NCBI GenBank assembly: GCA_010909165.1
Contig: MU008158.1
Location: 831,478 to 895,477 of the forward strand
Direction: 5' to 3'
Origin: Anthoceros angustus
Lineage: Eukaryota > Streptophyta > Anthocerotopsida > Anthocerotales > Anthocerotaceae
DNA length: 64,000 bases
A program made the position numbers and the translations under genes. Below the pieces are notes generated by a model that saw only the letters and a program-made list of their open reading frames with translations, was not told the DNA's origin and made no database searches. The first letter of the stretch is position 1. Every line of letters begins with the position of its first letter. Positions 22,767 through 33,904 of this stretch are shown here, in pieces.

Positions 22767-25700
22767 CTACGAAACTGTTCGCCCGTAACTGACAGCTGCA
22801 ATATAGAGATTCTTGGACCACTTCTCCTAAACACAAATTGTAAACAAGTCAGCTACATAGCAGAAGCCCAATGAAAACTCATGAAACCGTGTCTCCTATC
22901 ACTCACCTTCACATGCGTGCTGGGGAATGCTGAAGTACGTAGCGTTTCCTGTGTCTCATCTGCAGGCTTCCTCCGAGGAACACTCAGCACAAAAGCAGCT
23001 TGGTCCCAGGTCGCAGCAGTGGACGTGATACGATAGCCATTGTCCCACCGTCTGTGAATACCTTCACTTGGATACAGAAAGTCAAGCTCCACAACCTGAA
23101 TGTAACACATCATGCACTGTCAGAGGAACATAGAAAATTGAACAAAAAGTTTGTGGAGAGAATGAATCAAGAAGGCCAACCTGATCTGAGAAGCCTGCAT
23201 TCCGTGACATGACAACTCCCCATCGACTGCCAGCAGTTGCCATAGATGTCACATAGAAACCCTCTCTCCATTTCTTGTTTATCCACTTGAACGGGAATGA
23301 ATCACTAACTTTGTACGACTGCTGAGTGTATGACGTCCCTGAACGGATGACACACGACATATAAGAAAAACCAAACCCTACCTACATACAGCTCAGCAGA
23401 CTATGTAGGACTTGGACAACAATCGACACACACCTTTGGACATCACAACCAGTGAGCTCCCATTCGTTGCTCCTGCAATGGCACTGATATAAAAGTTTTT
23501 CTCCCATTGCTCCATTATCCACTCCTGAAATTGCTGAAAATGTTAATGACACAGACAGCAGGGCACGAAGCGACTAGTATCAGCTTCAGTGTAAACACAC
23601 CAACCTTGTGTAAAAAAACATGAGACAGTTCATATACTTGTGCCGTGAATCCCGTTCCAGCATCCATGATCAATGCCCAAAGATTTGTACAAGAGGCCAC
23701 ACTGCTTATGTACAGTCCATCTTCATTGCCTTTCTCGACATGCTGAGTCAATCTGGAGTCCGCAACATTATAGTGATACCTGCAGTCATTTCCATAGTTT
23801 AGATTTCGGTTTGGGATAAGATTTCACGACATTCTAGTACCAGGTCAAGATCTCATTAGACAGCTCTCAGGGAGTTCTCAGCATCACCTTTGTTTCATTG
23901 GTCGGCGAGCATTGTACACTGTGATCCATTGAGTAGCAGGCATTCCCAGTCGTATTTTTTTCTTTGGCTGATCATCTTCTTCTTCATCAGCTGGGAATCT
24001 GCCTCGCTTTTGGCCAACCTGCAAACAGATAGCTCTTGACTAGTAAGAAACCTGAAACAAAAAATGTTGATCTGCATGGGCATTGTTGACTTTGAATACA
24101 TCCTCCCAAGGAAGTACAACAAGACATAATCCCTCTCGAAGGAACTACACACCCAAAGGTGATCAATCCGAGAGGGACACTCACCTTCTGAGCTCCGTCT
24201 GTGTTGATGGGTCTGACTGCTGGGTTTGGACCCAGGATACTATCGAACAGACTTATGAGCTTTCCATAATTAGGTTCTTCGTCGAACTTCATGTTCACTA
24301 CAACTTCGAGAAACTGCTTGAAAGGAATGGGACAGAAGCAACATAACATCTCAGGAGAGGTGGCCATCTTCTTCTTGCAAACTAGAAAGCCCTTGTTCTC
24401 GCCCTGAAACCACAGACCACCACTGCTTAAGATACAACCTTGAAGAGAGGAAACTCGGTGAACAAAAGTTTTGAAAGTGAAAACTACACAGTATAACCTG
24501 GAAGGGAAAAACTGAAATTTTCACCTGATATCCTTGCCATGGAAGGCGCCCTCGGAGTAAAAACACCAATGTGTATGCAAGAGATTCCAAATCATCTCTC
24601 CTGCTGCCTGTTCGACCTAAATGTGCATGGACACTTGCATATCGCACAGTTCCCCTGAAGTAAAAAGGGCATGGCATGCCCCATGGTCAGGTCGTTCCAA
24701 AGAGAAGAAAGGACCCATATGGAAGGGCGTCCAAAGAGGAACTAGGAATACAAGGAAGATGCACACATACCTGAACACATCAGGCCTCTGGTCATAGTCT
24801 ACATGCTGGTGGGTGGTTCCATCCCTCCACCTTGTTGCTGGAACAACAAACCACAATGTGAGCTTTCAGGCATTGACACAAAGGCCAAAGCAAACAAACG
24901 CAAGGAAAAAGATGCTGAGAAGACACGCACCTAAACCCAGATCTACGAGAAACAATTTCTTTTCGTCAACCGTTCCTGGCTGACCAAGTAGAAAATTCTC
25001 TGGCTTCACGTCACCATGCACGTAGCTGCAAACAGCACGCACAGAACCAATCATTACACCAACCAACGATAAACAAGATTGCCAGAAACACAGCAGCACT
25101 GTCAACTTAAAAGAAACAAGTACAAGAACATACCCTTTTGAGTGCATTTTCTCAAGGATTGATATGGACTCGACTGCAATACATGCAACCATCTCAGTTG
25201 ACATCCTGCAGACACAACACGGGTTGAAAACATCAGACATGAACCGCGTTAACAGAAACTGCCGAGGCATGAACCGCTTTGACAGGAACAACATTGCAGT
25301 AAAAACGTGCACTTACGATTGCCCAGACGAGTTCCAGACATCCCACAGGCTTGGTCCCAGCATGTCCATGACCTGAAATGCGGAGAAGAGAGACGTTGTC
25401 AAATCAAGACTCTCTTGGTGAAGAGAGATAACCAAGATATCACAATTCCAACCTAGAACTCCATCATGTGCAATTCCCGCATACCATGACATAGTAGTCC
25501 CCCTGCCTGCCTTTGAAGTGAACACGGGGAACGCCATGACTCCCACCTAGAGTACTGCCAGACATTAAGAAGAATACGGTCAGCACCCAATGAGCCCTCG
25601 ATTCAGTGGACGGGAACACATACAACGAGACAGCATGTAGCATACGTACGTGTAAACCTGCCACTCATACGGCGGGCCATAATTACAGCCTTTGCTGCTA

Positions 25701-26702
25701 CGGTGCTCAAACTTGAGAGCCACCTACAGAGCCGAAACGGGACAACATCAGACAGAACCACAAGATGTGGAGGCAATGGTCAGGGGAAAGTCGCCAAGTA
25801 GAGCGAGATGACGGCAGCACGCACCTCTACCGCCTGAGGTCCAGTCCGTTCTGTCCCACCATTGATACGCCGACCTACATAAACCTGTCCGAAACCACCT
25901 TTTCCAAGCTTTCGCTCAATCTTGTAGACCGGGGACCCTCCAACCTGGACCTGCACATAGGAGCAGGTACGAACCTCTTTCAGAAGATCCGAGATTCAAG
26001 GCCAGTCGGCGTCCTTCAGGAGCGAAGCAAAGCAACGCTTCACGAATCCGACATGGCGCGCAGCACACTCATGGACACAACACCAGGAGGCGAGGAGCAC
26101 ACGAAACCGACCCTCTCCGGAAGCGGGGCAGTGCTGCCTTCTTCTTCCGCGCCAGGAACCTTGTCGGCAGTCCTCCCGGCGCTCTCTTCTTCCATTTCTT
26201 GCTTCACGGGGGCTTCAATAACCTGAACTAGATCTAAACCGTGCTTCACCTGCAGCTGGCGACGATCCGGCGACCGCTCTGGCTCCGGGCCCTGGCTGGG
26301 AGATCCAGGCGACGTGGCCGGGTATACAACCTTCTTCCTGACGAGCGGAGCGGCGGGCCTGGGAGCCGCGGCAACCGCAGCCTTGGCGTGCCGCACGGGC
26401 TTGGCGGCCCGGGCAGCGGCAGCGGCCTTGGCCTGGCCGCGGGCTCAACCCTAGGAGCGGTAGTGGCTCCCGCCGCGGTGGCCTGCTGTGCCACAGCCGC
26501 AGCCGCCCAGGTGCGCACGCGGTTAGTCGCGGAGAAGTGAGATCAACCACGTCCGGCGGCGGCCTCCTCCTGGCAGGCGTCCTCCGGCCGCTTCCGAGGC
26601 CCGAGTCGGGGAAGGCGGGAGCTACAGCAGCTGGCGCGGCAGGCGCGAGGGATTGGCAGGCGCAGCGTGGGATTGGCGCGCTCCACTACGCAGCTCTGGC
26701 AT
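22767..26702 (-). CDS. MLK: MUT9-like / photoregulatory casein-kinase-I-like protein kinase (MLK/PPK)
   Basis: Plant-specific CK1-like nuclear kinase; family members phosphorylate histone H3 and H2A and light/clock regulators. Sixteen exons fit splice phase: 26112-26702, 25825-25950, 25650-25723, 25485-25554, 25317-25372, 25134-25205, 24931-25025, 24771-24837, 24525-24654, 24185-24403, 23888-24018, 23605-23779, 23434-23524, 23181-23338, 22907-23095, 22767-22826. Landmarks are the start MPELR, P-loop [19 protein letters not shown] with the ATP-binding Lys, catalytic [13 protein letters not shown] at the DFG position, and the family tail through [19 protein letters not shown] to SYGRTVS-stop. 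Exons 2-16 are clean. Exon 1 does not read through: MPELR and the VRHAKAAV block share a frame, but stops lie between them and other family-like pieces ([17 protein letters not shown]) are in another frame. This suggests small indels, true or from sequencing. Confidence 0.9.
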
Positions 26703-28600
26703 CCTTCACCCATGCACTCCCCGCGAGCAGCCGGACGGACGCTGCGCGACACTGCCGGCGGTGCTCCTGCGGCTGCGGCGGCTGCGATCCTCTGCGCACC
26801 TCGCTCATATCTTTCCTCCAATGCTGCCTTGTGGCCGCCCGCCGCTCCGGCCCCGCATGCAGCCTCACAGCGCCTATCCTCCTCCTCCTCCTCCCTCCTC
26901 CCGCCGCCTAGCCTAGTCCAGGCCTGCCTCCCGCAGTCACTCCTCCGCCCGGCCTGCGAGCATGGGCGAGCGCATGCCTCCGCCGAGCGCACCAAACCCC
27001 AGCCTCCGTCCACCATGCGTCCCTACCCTTCCCTTCCCTTTCCTCCCTCCTCCTCCCCGGCTGTGCGCGCTCCTCCGCTCCTGGTGCCTGCCGCTGCCGC
27101 TGGCGGAGAGCGGTCAGTGGATCTCGGCGCGCAGGCTGCAGCGCGCGGGAAGCGCACAATGCGGCGGCTGGGGTTGGCGCGAAGCCGCGGGTTGCATGCT
27201 GCACCGATGGCAGCGGGATGCGATGGAGGAGGAGACCGAGGAATGCAGAGGGTTTCAGCGCGCCCGCACTCTCGCCGAAGGGAGAGAGAAAGATGGACGG
27301 GGAGAGAGAGTCTGTGGTCACCACAGCACAGGCAAGGCCATCCCGGCACCCGGCGCCCGGCGCCCGGCACCAGCTCCAAATCCACTATCACTGTGCGTAA
27401 AAACGCGCGGCAGGCCGGTGCCCGAGGCCTTCATTTCGACACTCTTCTCGTTTCGTTTCGTTTCGTTTCGTAGTCTACTCGTAGCCTTTAAAAAGGTCCG
27501 TCCATTCCCCACTTGCTTAACTTAATATGCTCCAGCCCGGCGTCGTACACTGCGCCTACCGCCCGCTCTGCCAGCCCGCCCGCCAGGCCACGCTAATTGC
27601 CCTTTGCCCAGTCCCTGCCCCTGCGACGGCGTCCGCTAACTGGTCGCTATGCACTCGGCGTCATCGTCACTCCGGCGATATTTCCCTTTGCTTCCTCCTC
27701 TGCTTCGGGCCGCGCCCACGTCCCGTCGCCATTTCAAAAAAATCTTCACCTGGACATCCAACCTCCACCCACCAAACCATCTCATTATATTCGTATTTTA
27801 CTTACCAAATTAATTCATTTATAAATCTCTACATCATCTATCTATCTTAAAGACTGGATTACCATGCTAGTTTATATTTTCTACACGTACATGTACTTAT
27901 AGCATGTGCGTGTGTGAGACGAGTGGTTTCAAGTCCTCCAATCTTGGCTATACATACGTGACGTCTAACTTGACCATTTTGTATCTGTACAGATCTGCTT
28001 AGTTTACCACGTGCTCGCTTCGGGCATTCTCGGTGCACGCGTTATGACATTTCCGATGACGTTCCTGGATTTATGGGCTCTCAATCATGCAATCTATGTA
28101 CCTATTGTACACAGCTTCGACTTCATTATACTTACACGGGTGCTTTATGTTCTCTTCTGTCCTCTTGATGCATACAGTACATAACATACACGGGGCTTTA
28201 CGGTCGCGCACTTTGAAGAGGTCTATTCTATTCCAATTAAAACCCCTTGTCCATCATAGTACATACTTAGGTTTGTCCTCTCTCATACACAAGTGTACGA
28301 AAACATTTAAGGACTCATTCATATGTCCTTTTCAGACATTGGTGAAGCCATCAGAAAGAAACAAGCCAGCACCCCGTCCACCTATACACTTGAGACATTG
28401 CCGCCGGAGGTGTAGGTTATTTATCGGAGCATGGAACACAGCTCCGTGGTTCCATGCTCCCGTGTTATTGTGCGCAATTTCATGTTTGTACCTTAGAGCC
28501 CTACAGTAGTTGGTGGTGCAGTGTTGTTCATATATAGGTGGTTCTAGGTTTTCAAAGCATGGAGCCCATAATCCACATTCCAATAGAAAAGCAGTTCTAT
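26703..28600. other. GC-rich promoter side of the kinase gene, then AT-rich DNA
   Basis: 26703-27480 is very GC-rich and carries long open frames on several strands, a composition effect expected of a promoter and 5'-leader zone. A (TTTCG)n microsatellite lies at about 27446-27470. 27530-28600 is AT-rich with no feature I can support. Confidence 0.55.
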
Positions 28601-28659
28601 AGAAAAGGTGCTCTTGCTCCGGAACGTACATGCGCCTCTTTTTGTACAATGCAGGTGCT

Positions 28660-29345
28660 TTCTTTTCGCAATGCAGGTTTGTTCTTACTCCAGAACCTAC
28701 TTGCGCCTTCTTCTTACTCCAGAACCTACATGTCCGTGCTTTTTGTAATGCAGGTTTGTTCTTACTCCAGAACCTACATGTCCGTGCTTTTTGTAATGCA
28801 GGTTTGTTCTTACTCCAGAACCTACTTGCACCTTCTTTCCGCAATGCAGGTTTGTTCTTACTCCCGGAACCTATTGTCACTTTCTTTCCGCCATGCAGGT
28901 TTGTTCTTACTCCCGGAACCTATTGTCACTTTCTTTCCGCCATGCAGGTTTGTTCTTACCCCCAGAACCTACTATCGTTTTCTTTCCGCAATGCAAGTTT
29001 GTTCTTACTCCAAAACCTACCTGCGCCTTCTTTTCCGCAATGAGGTTTGTTCTTACTCCAGAACCCACTCGCGCCTTCTTTTCCGCTATGCAGGTTTGTT
29101 CTTACCCCCAGAACCTACTATCGTTTTCTTTCCGCAATGCAAGTTTGTTCTTACTCCAAAACCTACCTGCGCCTTCTTTTCCGCAATGAGGTTTGTTCTT
29201 ACTCCAGAACCCACTCGCGCCTTCTTTTCCGCTATGCAGGTTTGTTCTTACTCCAGAACCCACCTCGCCTTCTTTTCGCAATGCAGGTTTGTTCTTGCTC
29301 CCGGAACCTACTGTCACCTTCTTTCCGCAATGCACATGTGCTTTG
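28660..29345 (+). repeat. Minisatellite of about 48-50-bp units with 146-bp higher-order repeat
   Basis: About 14 units of the type CAGGTTTGTTCTTACTCCAG followed by AACCTAC and a C/T-rich tail. A three-unit block starting at 28945 is repeated at 29091 and its next cycle starts at 29237, giving an exact 146-bp period. A 281-codon open frame crosses the array but follows repeat phase and has no known domain, so I do not call a gene. Confidence 0.9.
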
Positions 29346-30616
29346 TGCCCGTGCACTTTGATGAGTCTTTCGTAACTCAATAACAAGCCGCATGAACTCG
29401 TGTATTATTTCTAATCCAATGAAAAGGAGCATGCATGTACAAATGTTAATCCAATAAACAACCCCTAAGTATATACATAGATAAATATTTGTTATCTACA
29501 TTGTAGAGTAATATTTGGTTTGTCTTCTCTTATGTAGGTGTATGTAAAATATATCTTCATTATGAACTTGATCGTGGATTTAACTCACAGGAAGGGCTTT
29601 TACAAGAGGCTAGCTCCGCAGGGTTACAACAGAGGATGGGTAGCACCCCATCCCAACAGTGATCTGACTCAATGGTGGCATTGACAACAAGTGCCTCTGG
29701 CCGTTTTACAAAAGTCTATCTAGTGATCCAACTCAAGGGTGCTTGACCGGGGAGTTCCAATGGACCCATGTCTAAATGTCACTTCTGAAGGGATGAAGGA
29801 AAAATTATATTCAACAATTCAAGATGAAATAGGTTAAATAATATAAATAATTACAGTAAATATAAATAATTAATAAAAATAAATTAATATATACAGGTTC
29901 TAAATATTAGTATTCATCTTTTATCCCATACAAAATAATAGGTTTTTGCCTACTACAAGACATGATGACATTGGATGGCATAGATGAGCGTGATGTAGAG
30001 CCCATATATTTAGAATTGTATGATCTTAAATTAGGTAGAGTAAAGAATATTAAAAAAAATAAAACAAGCTAGTGTAGGTAAAGTAAAACATAAAAGGGAG
30101 TTGTTGAAGTTGGATCTCATGCACAAGAGATGGATCGTGACCAGCGTACCGAATACATCTAACGTCCTGGCCTCTTCTTCAGAGAAATATCCCGCTAAAT
30201 CGCTGGGGACGTGGAGTGACGGGAATCATTAACAGTGTGCGGGAATCATATTTTACCACGCAATCAGAGACCTAGGAGAGAATTTGTAGTGGCAGTTATG
30301 GTCAGACAACTTTTCCAGAAGGAATAAGTTACAGCGGTGGAAGGGGAGGCCGCAAGGTTCTCTGGAAGACTTTGGAAGGAGGAAGTACATCACGAAATGT
30401 AGGAATCACACGAAACAAACGCTTGCGGAATCACGCAAACATTGCACTTCTTCTGGGAGGCTGCAGTGCTCCCACCACTCGACTCTTGGCTTCCGCGATT
30501 TCCAGACTCCGCAAGTCTTTCCTCATCACCTACTGGGCTGTACTTTGCTGCCTTCGTAGCTCGTGGATGTGATGTGGAGAGGGTCACCAAAATTGTTGTT
30601 TGCTCTTTTGTTGATT
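29346..30616. other. AT-rich intergenic DNA
   Basis: 29590-29800 resembles the degenerate repeat at 8990-9960. 29800-30100 is AT-rich. 30100-30616 is the 3' flank of the TPR gene. No other feature is supported. Confidence 0.5.
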
Positions 30617-33600
30617 TTAACCTGTCAGAACTCCCGCTAGGACCTCGCTCTTGCCACGAACTGTGATGGTGTAAGCGAGGCGGATGGCATCCAGCCACCC
30701 TTCCATCAGCTCCCAGGAATCTGCTACCTGCAGGCCGGAGTTGATTCCAGGATCAGAAGAGAAGCTGGGTTGCAGGTGGAGGGCTGGTGGGAGAAAGTGG
30801 AGACGGGGCTCACAAAATATTGTTGCCGAGTGCTTGTGTCGATCCGCAAGCCGCCCCCCGCAGGTAGGCTCAGGTCGGCACAAGGAGTCATGTAGACGAT
30901 ATCCTCAAGCTCCATTCTGAAGAAGGAGGTCTTGGCTGGTGTCTTTGCGATGGATGGACTTGAGGGCTCTGAACCGCCTGGGTTTATTATTCTTCTAGAG
31001 AAATTCTTGGCGAGTTTCTCTTCTGGTTTATCCATCTTACCAGATAACATTGTCAAGGCCGCTTGATGTTAGGACTTTCAAAAAATCCCTGACCTACCCA
31101 CACCATTTTCAGCACTCAAAAGCGAACCAGGTTGGTGCACATAAGTTCGATACATACCTCATAGAACGCCTCATGGTCTATGACAAACCACAACCTCTTC
31201 CAGTCATTATGTGGGGCAAGAGAGTCATCCCCGGGATGAACCAGCAAGTAGCCTGCCTTCAGGTACGGCAGAGGAAGCTGCAGACATAGTAAACGCTGCA
31301 TGTTATATGATTTTTCATCATTCGTTACACGGCGACAGTCGCAAACTTCTCATCTTGTTCTACAAAACTTAGGAGAGGAAGAACGTGCACCATTGATCTG
31401 ACCAGCCGAAGAGCACTCCTGTAAACCTGTCGGCTTCAACCCACACAACACTACCGGTGAGAACACAACAGCACAGCGTCGGTTGAGGATGATTCCTCAC
31501 AGAGCCTACAGAGGAAACAATCTACAAACTTGATGGTTGCAGAGGATCCCTTGACCAACCGGATAGTCGGGCTTCAAAGAATGTGCAGCTGCGATGTAGA
31601 TGGCTGATTGGCTGTACAGCTCAGAAGGCATATGGTCTGGTCGAGATACTTTCCGACCACTTCGAACCGTGTCCTCAGCTAGGCCATACTTCGCATGGCA
31701 CAAGAAAGTTATTGACTTGCACAAATATGCATTTTAGGGGTAACATGCAACAAGGAGAACCACAAGGCTCCCTCATCTCAACACTCACCAGGACAGTACC
31801 CAGATTGTAAACTGCTCGATGAAAGTCAAAGCGGAGTCCTATTGCAGCCCGAAACTGCAACAGATTCAAACGAGTGGTGCGTTTCTCCCTTAGGCAAAAT
31901 GGATGAGGCAAAAGTTACAAAAAAGAGTGCAGCTCAACTGTCTTTCACCCTTGATTGCAATCAACTCGTAATGTCGGAGAGTAGGGAGGGGAGAGGGGAA
32001 TGGGTGAGTGGGTGGGTGAGGGTGCTGCATTCTCTACTGAGCTCACCTTTCTAATTGCACTCCTTATGATTCCACGCTTTTCCTTCAGTGGGACTATGGC
32101 ACCAAGCTCCTGTGACAATCGAACACACCTCAGAAACTTTGCAAATATACCACATGGGACCAGTCCGTGTTGCAAACAGTGGGCTGTCCCACCTGAAGTG
32201 CGAGTCCCCAGTTGTTGAGAGCCTGCAAAGGACCACGAGCATTAGTCATATGTGCTGGCCAGTTGCTCACGACACCGATCTTTTCAATATAAAAGCACCT
32301 GCTGATCTACAAAACAATGCCCCGAAACGCTAGGGCCCAGACAAACACCTGCGGACTGTTCCAGTTGAGCTGCAAAGACTTCTCGTATTTCTCACATGCC
32401 TGCACAGGTGCCCACTGACCCCATTCATTCCTATCCCAACCGGGTGGAACAAACGGAACCTAAACTCCACGACTGCAATGCACAAGAGCTCCAACCCAAC
32501 AAACTTCAAGCGCAAACAGGAAACCCGAAACCAAACCTGCTTCCAAAGTTCCTCTGCCTCCTTGGTTCTACCTCTGATCTTTGCACGGTCAGAAATGGCA
32601 ATCGCCCAGTTGTAGAATGCCTGGTTGCAACCATCACGCACTTAAAGTGAGAATCGCTGAACAAGACAAATGCAGCAGCTTCTCCAGAAAGATGACCTCA
32701 AAGCCCAGCAACCGGAAAGAACCAAATCTTCACACCTCATGCAGCGACGGGCAGATACTAATCGCAGCTTCATACTTGCTGCACGCATCTTCAAGCAGCA
32801 CATCCTTTCCCGGCGGCCCACCATCCACTGGAGTGTTATCCGCGGTTTCCTGCGCCCACGTACCAAGAAAAGAAAACGCTCAGCGCCCAACCGACAATCC
32901 CCCGATCACCACACCCAATCTCCCACAAACTCCACACCAACTCACCTGGAGCACCAAAGCCCAATTGTACATGGCATCGAAGTCACCCGCGTTGGCAGCA
33001 ACCGCCCTGGAGTACCTGAACCACAACAACCCGAATCCCACAATTCAGCATCCCGCTCCCACGCTCTCGCTCTCGCACAAACCCAATCCTCACCTCCTGG
33101 CAGCAAAAGACAGCATCCTTTGCCGAGAGTGCAGATCCTCCTCCCCAGGCACAATACTACTGCGGATATCCATAATTCGCGTCCTCACAGGCGGCGTCCC
33201 CGGTCCCGTCCCCTTCCCCGAAGGCGTCGCAGGCCCACTCGCAGGCTCCTCCGCCCCATCCCGCCCAGGCCCCGCTCCCACACTCACTTCCAGCTCCCGA
33301 CCCTTCTCCTCCACGATCTCACTCGCATGCGCATGAACTTCCACGTGCACTTGCTCCCCGATCACCTGCTCCTCGGTCCCTTGCTGCTCGATCTCACCCA
33401 CCTGCCCCTCCACCCTCTCCTGCTCCTCAATCCTTTGCTCCTGGATCCCATTCCCATGCTCCTCGATCTCGCCCACCTGCTCCTTGGCCTCAGTCACAAC
33501 CTCGGGGTGCCCCCCCACAAGCTCCGAGATCTCACTGCCCTGCACGGGCTCCTGCTCCGGATCCTGATCAGCCTCCTTCCCAGGCTCCTGCTCATTCACG

Positions 33601-33632
33601 ACCGCCTCAGAGTCCCCGGTTGATGTGGCCAT
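30617..33632 (-). CDS. Plant TPR-repeat protein with C-terminal PH-like segment
   Basis: Thirteen exons fit phase and GT-AG: 33094-33632, 32946-33015, 32736-32849, 32537-32620, 32349-32399, 32193-32222, 32047-32109, 31789-31854, 31560-31688, 31391-31426, 31158-31277, 30814-31035, 30617-30727 (544 aa). The first about 180 residues are acidic and Glu-rich, ending [15 protein letters not shown]-like helices follow, for example [36 protein letters not shown] and [11 protein letters not shown]. The C-terminus ([18 protein letters not shown], then RGKSEVLAG) resembles a PH-domain edge. I recall a conserved land-plant protein with this architecture but no established function, so none is assigned. 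The acceptor of exon 12 (31035) is the least certain. No lesion is seen. It lies 270 bp downstream of the PPR gene on the same strand. Confidence 0.85.
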
Positions 33633-33904
33633 CCCGGGCTCTCACGGTCTCCAGCGCTGGAGTAGAGGCCCGCCTAAATCGAAAATTCTCGTTGCATCTC
33701 CAACGCCCAGGCCCTTTGCAAGCATGCTGCGGTGAGCTCACGTGTGTTCCACTTTTAAACAAGTCCGCCAGATCCCAACAAAGAACCCATGGCGACAAAG
33801 GACGCTTCCATTTTCCGCCATGCCCTAAATTTCGGACTCGTAGTTGGGACACTTGGTGCGACTGGGCCTCAGTCGGGTCAGCGCAGTCTTTGATGGGCTT
33901 GCAT

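Noticed and set aside
26667-27473. 268-codon plus-strand ORF upstream of the kinase gene
   Set aside because: Several strands are open here because of high GC content; composition is Ala/Pro/Arg/Ser low complexity, and it overlaps the kinase start on the other strand.
28538-29383. 281-codon ORF across the minisatellite
   Set aside because: Follows the repeat array, with repeated Cys-Ser-Tyr-Ser phrases; no known domain and not separable from repeat phase.
32670-33623. 317-codon plus-strand ORF opposite the TPR gene
   Set aside because: Antisense to exons 1-3 of a well-supported minus-strand gene; His/Leu/Pro-rich shadow.
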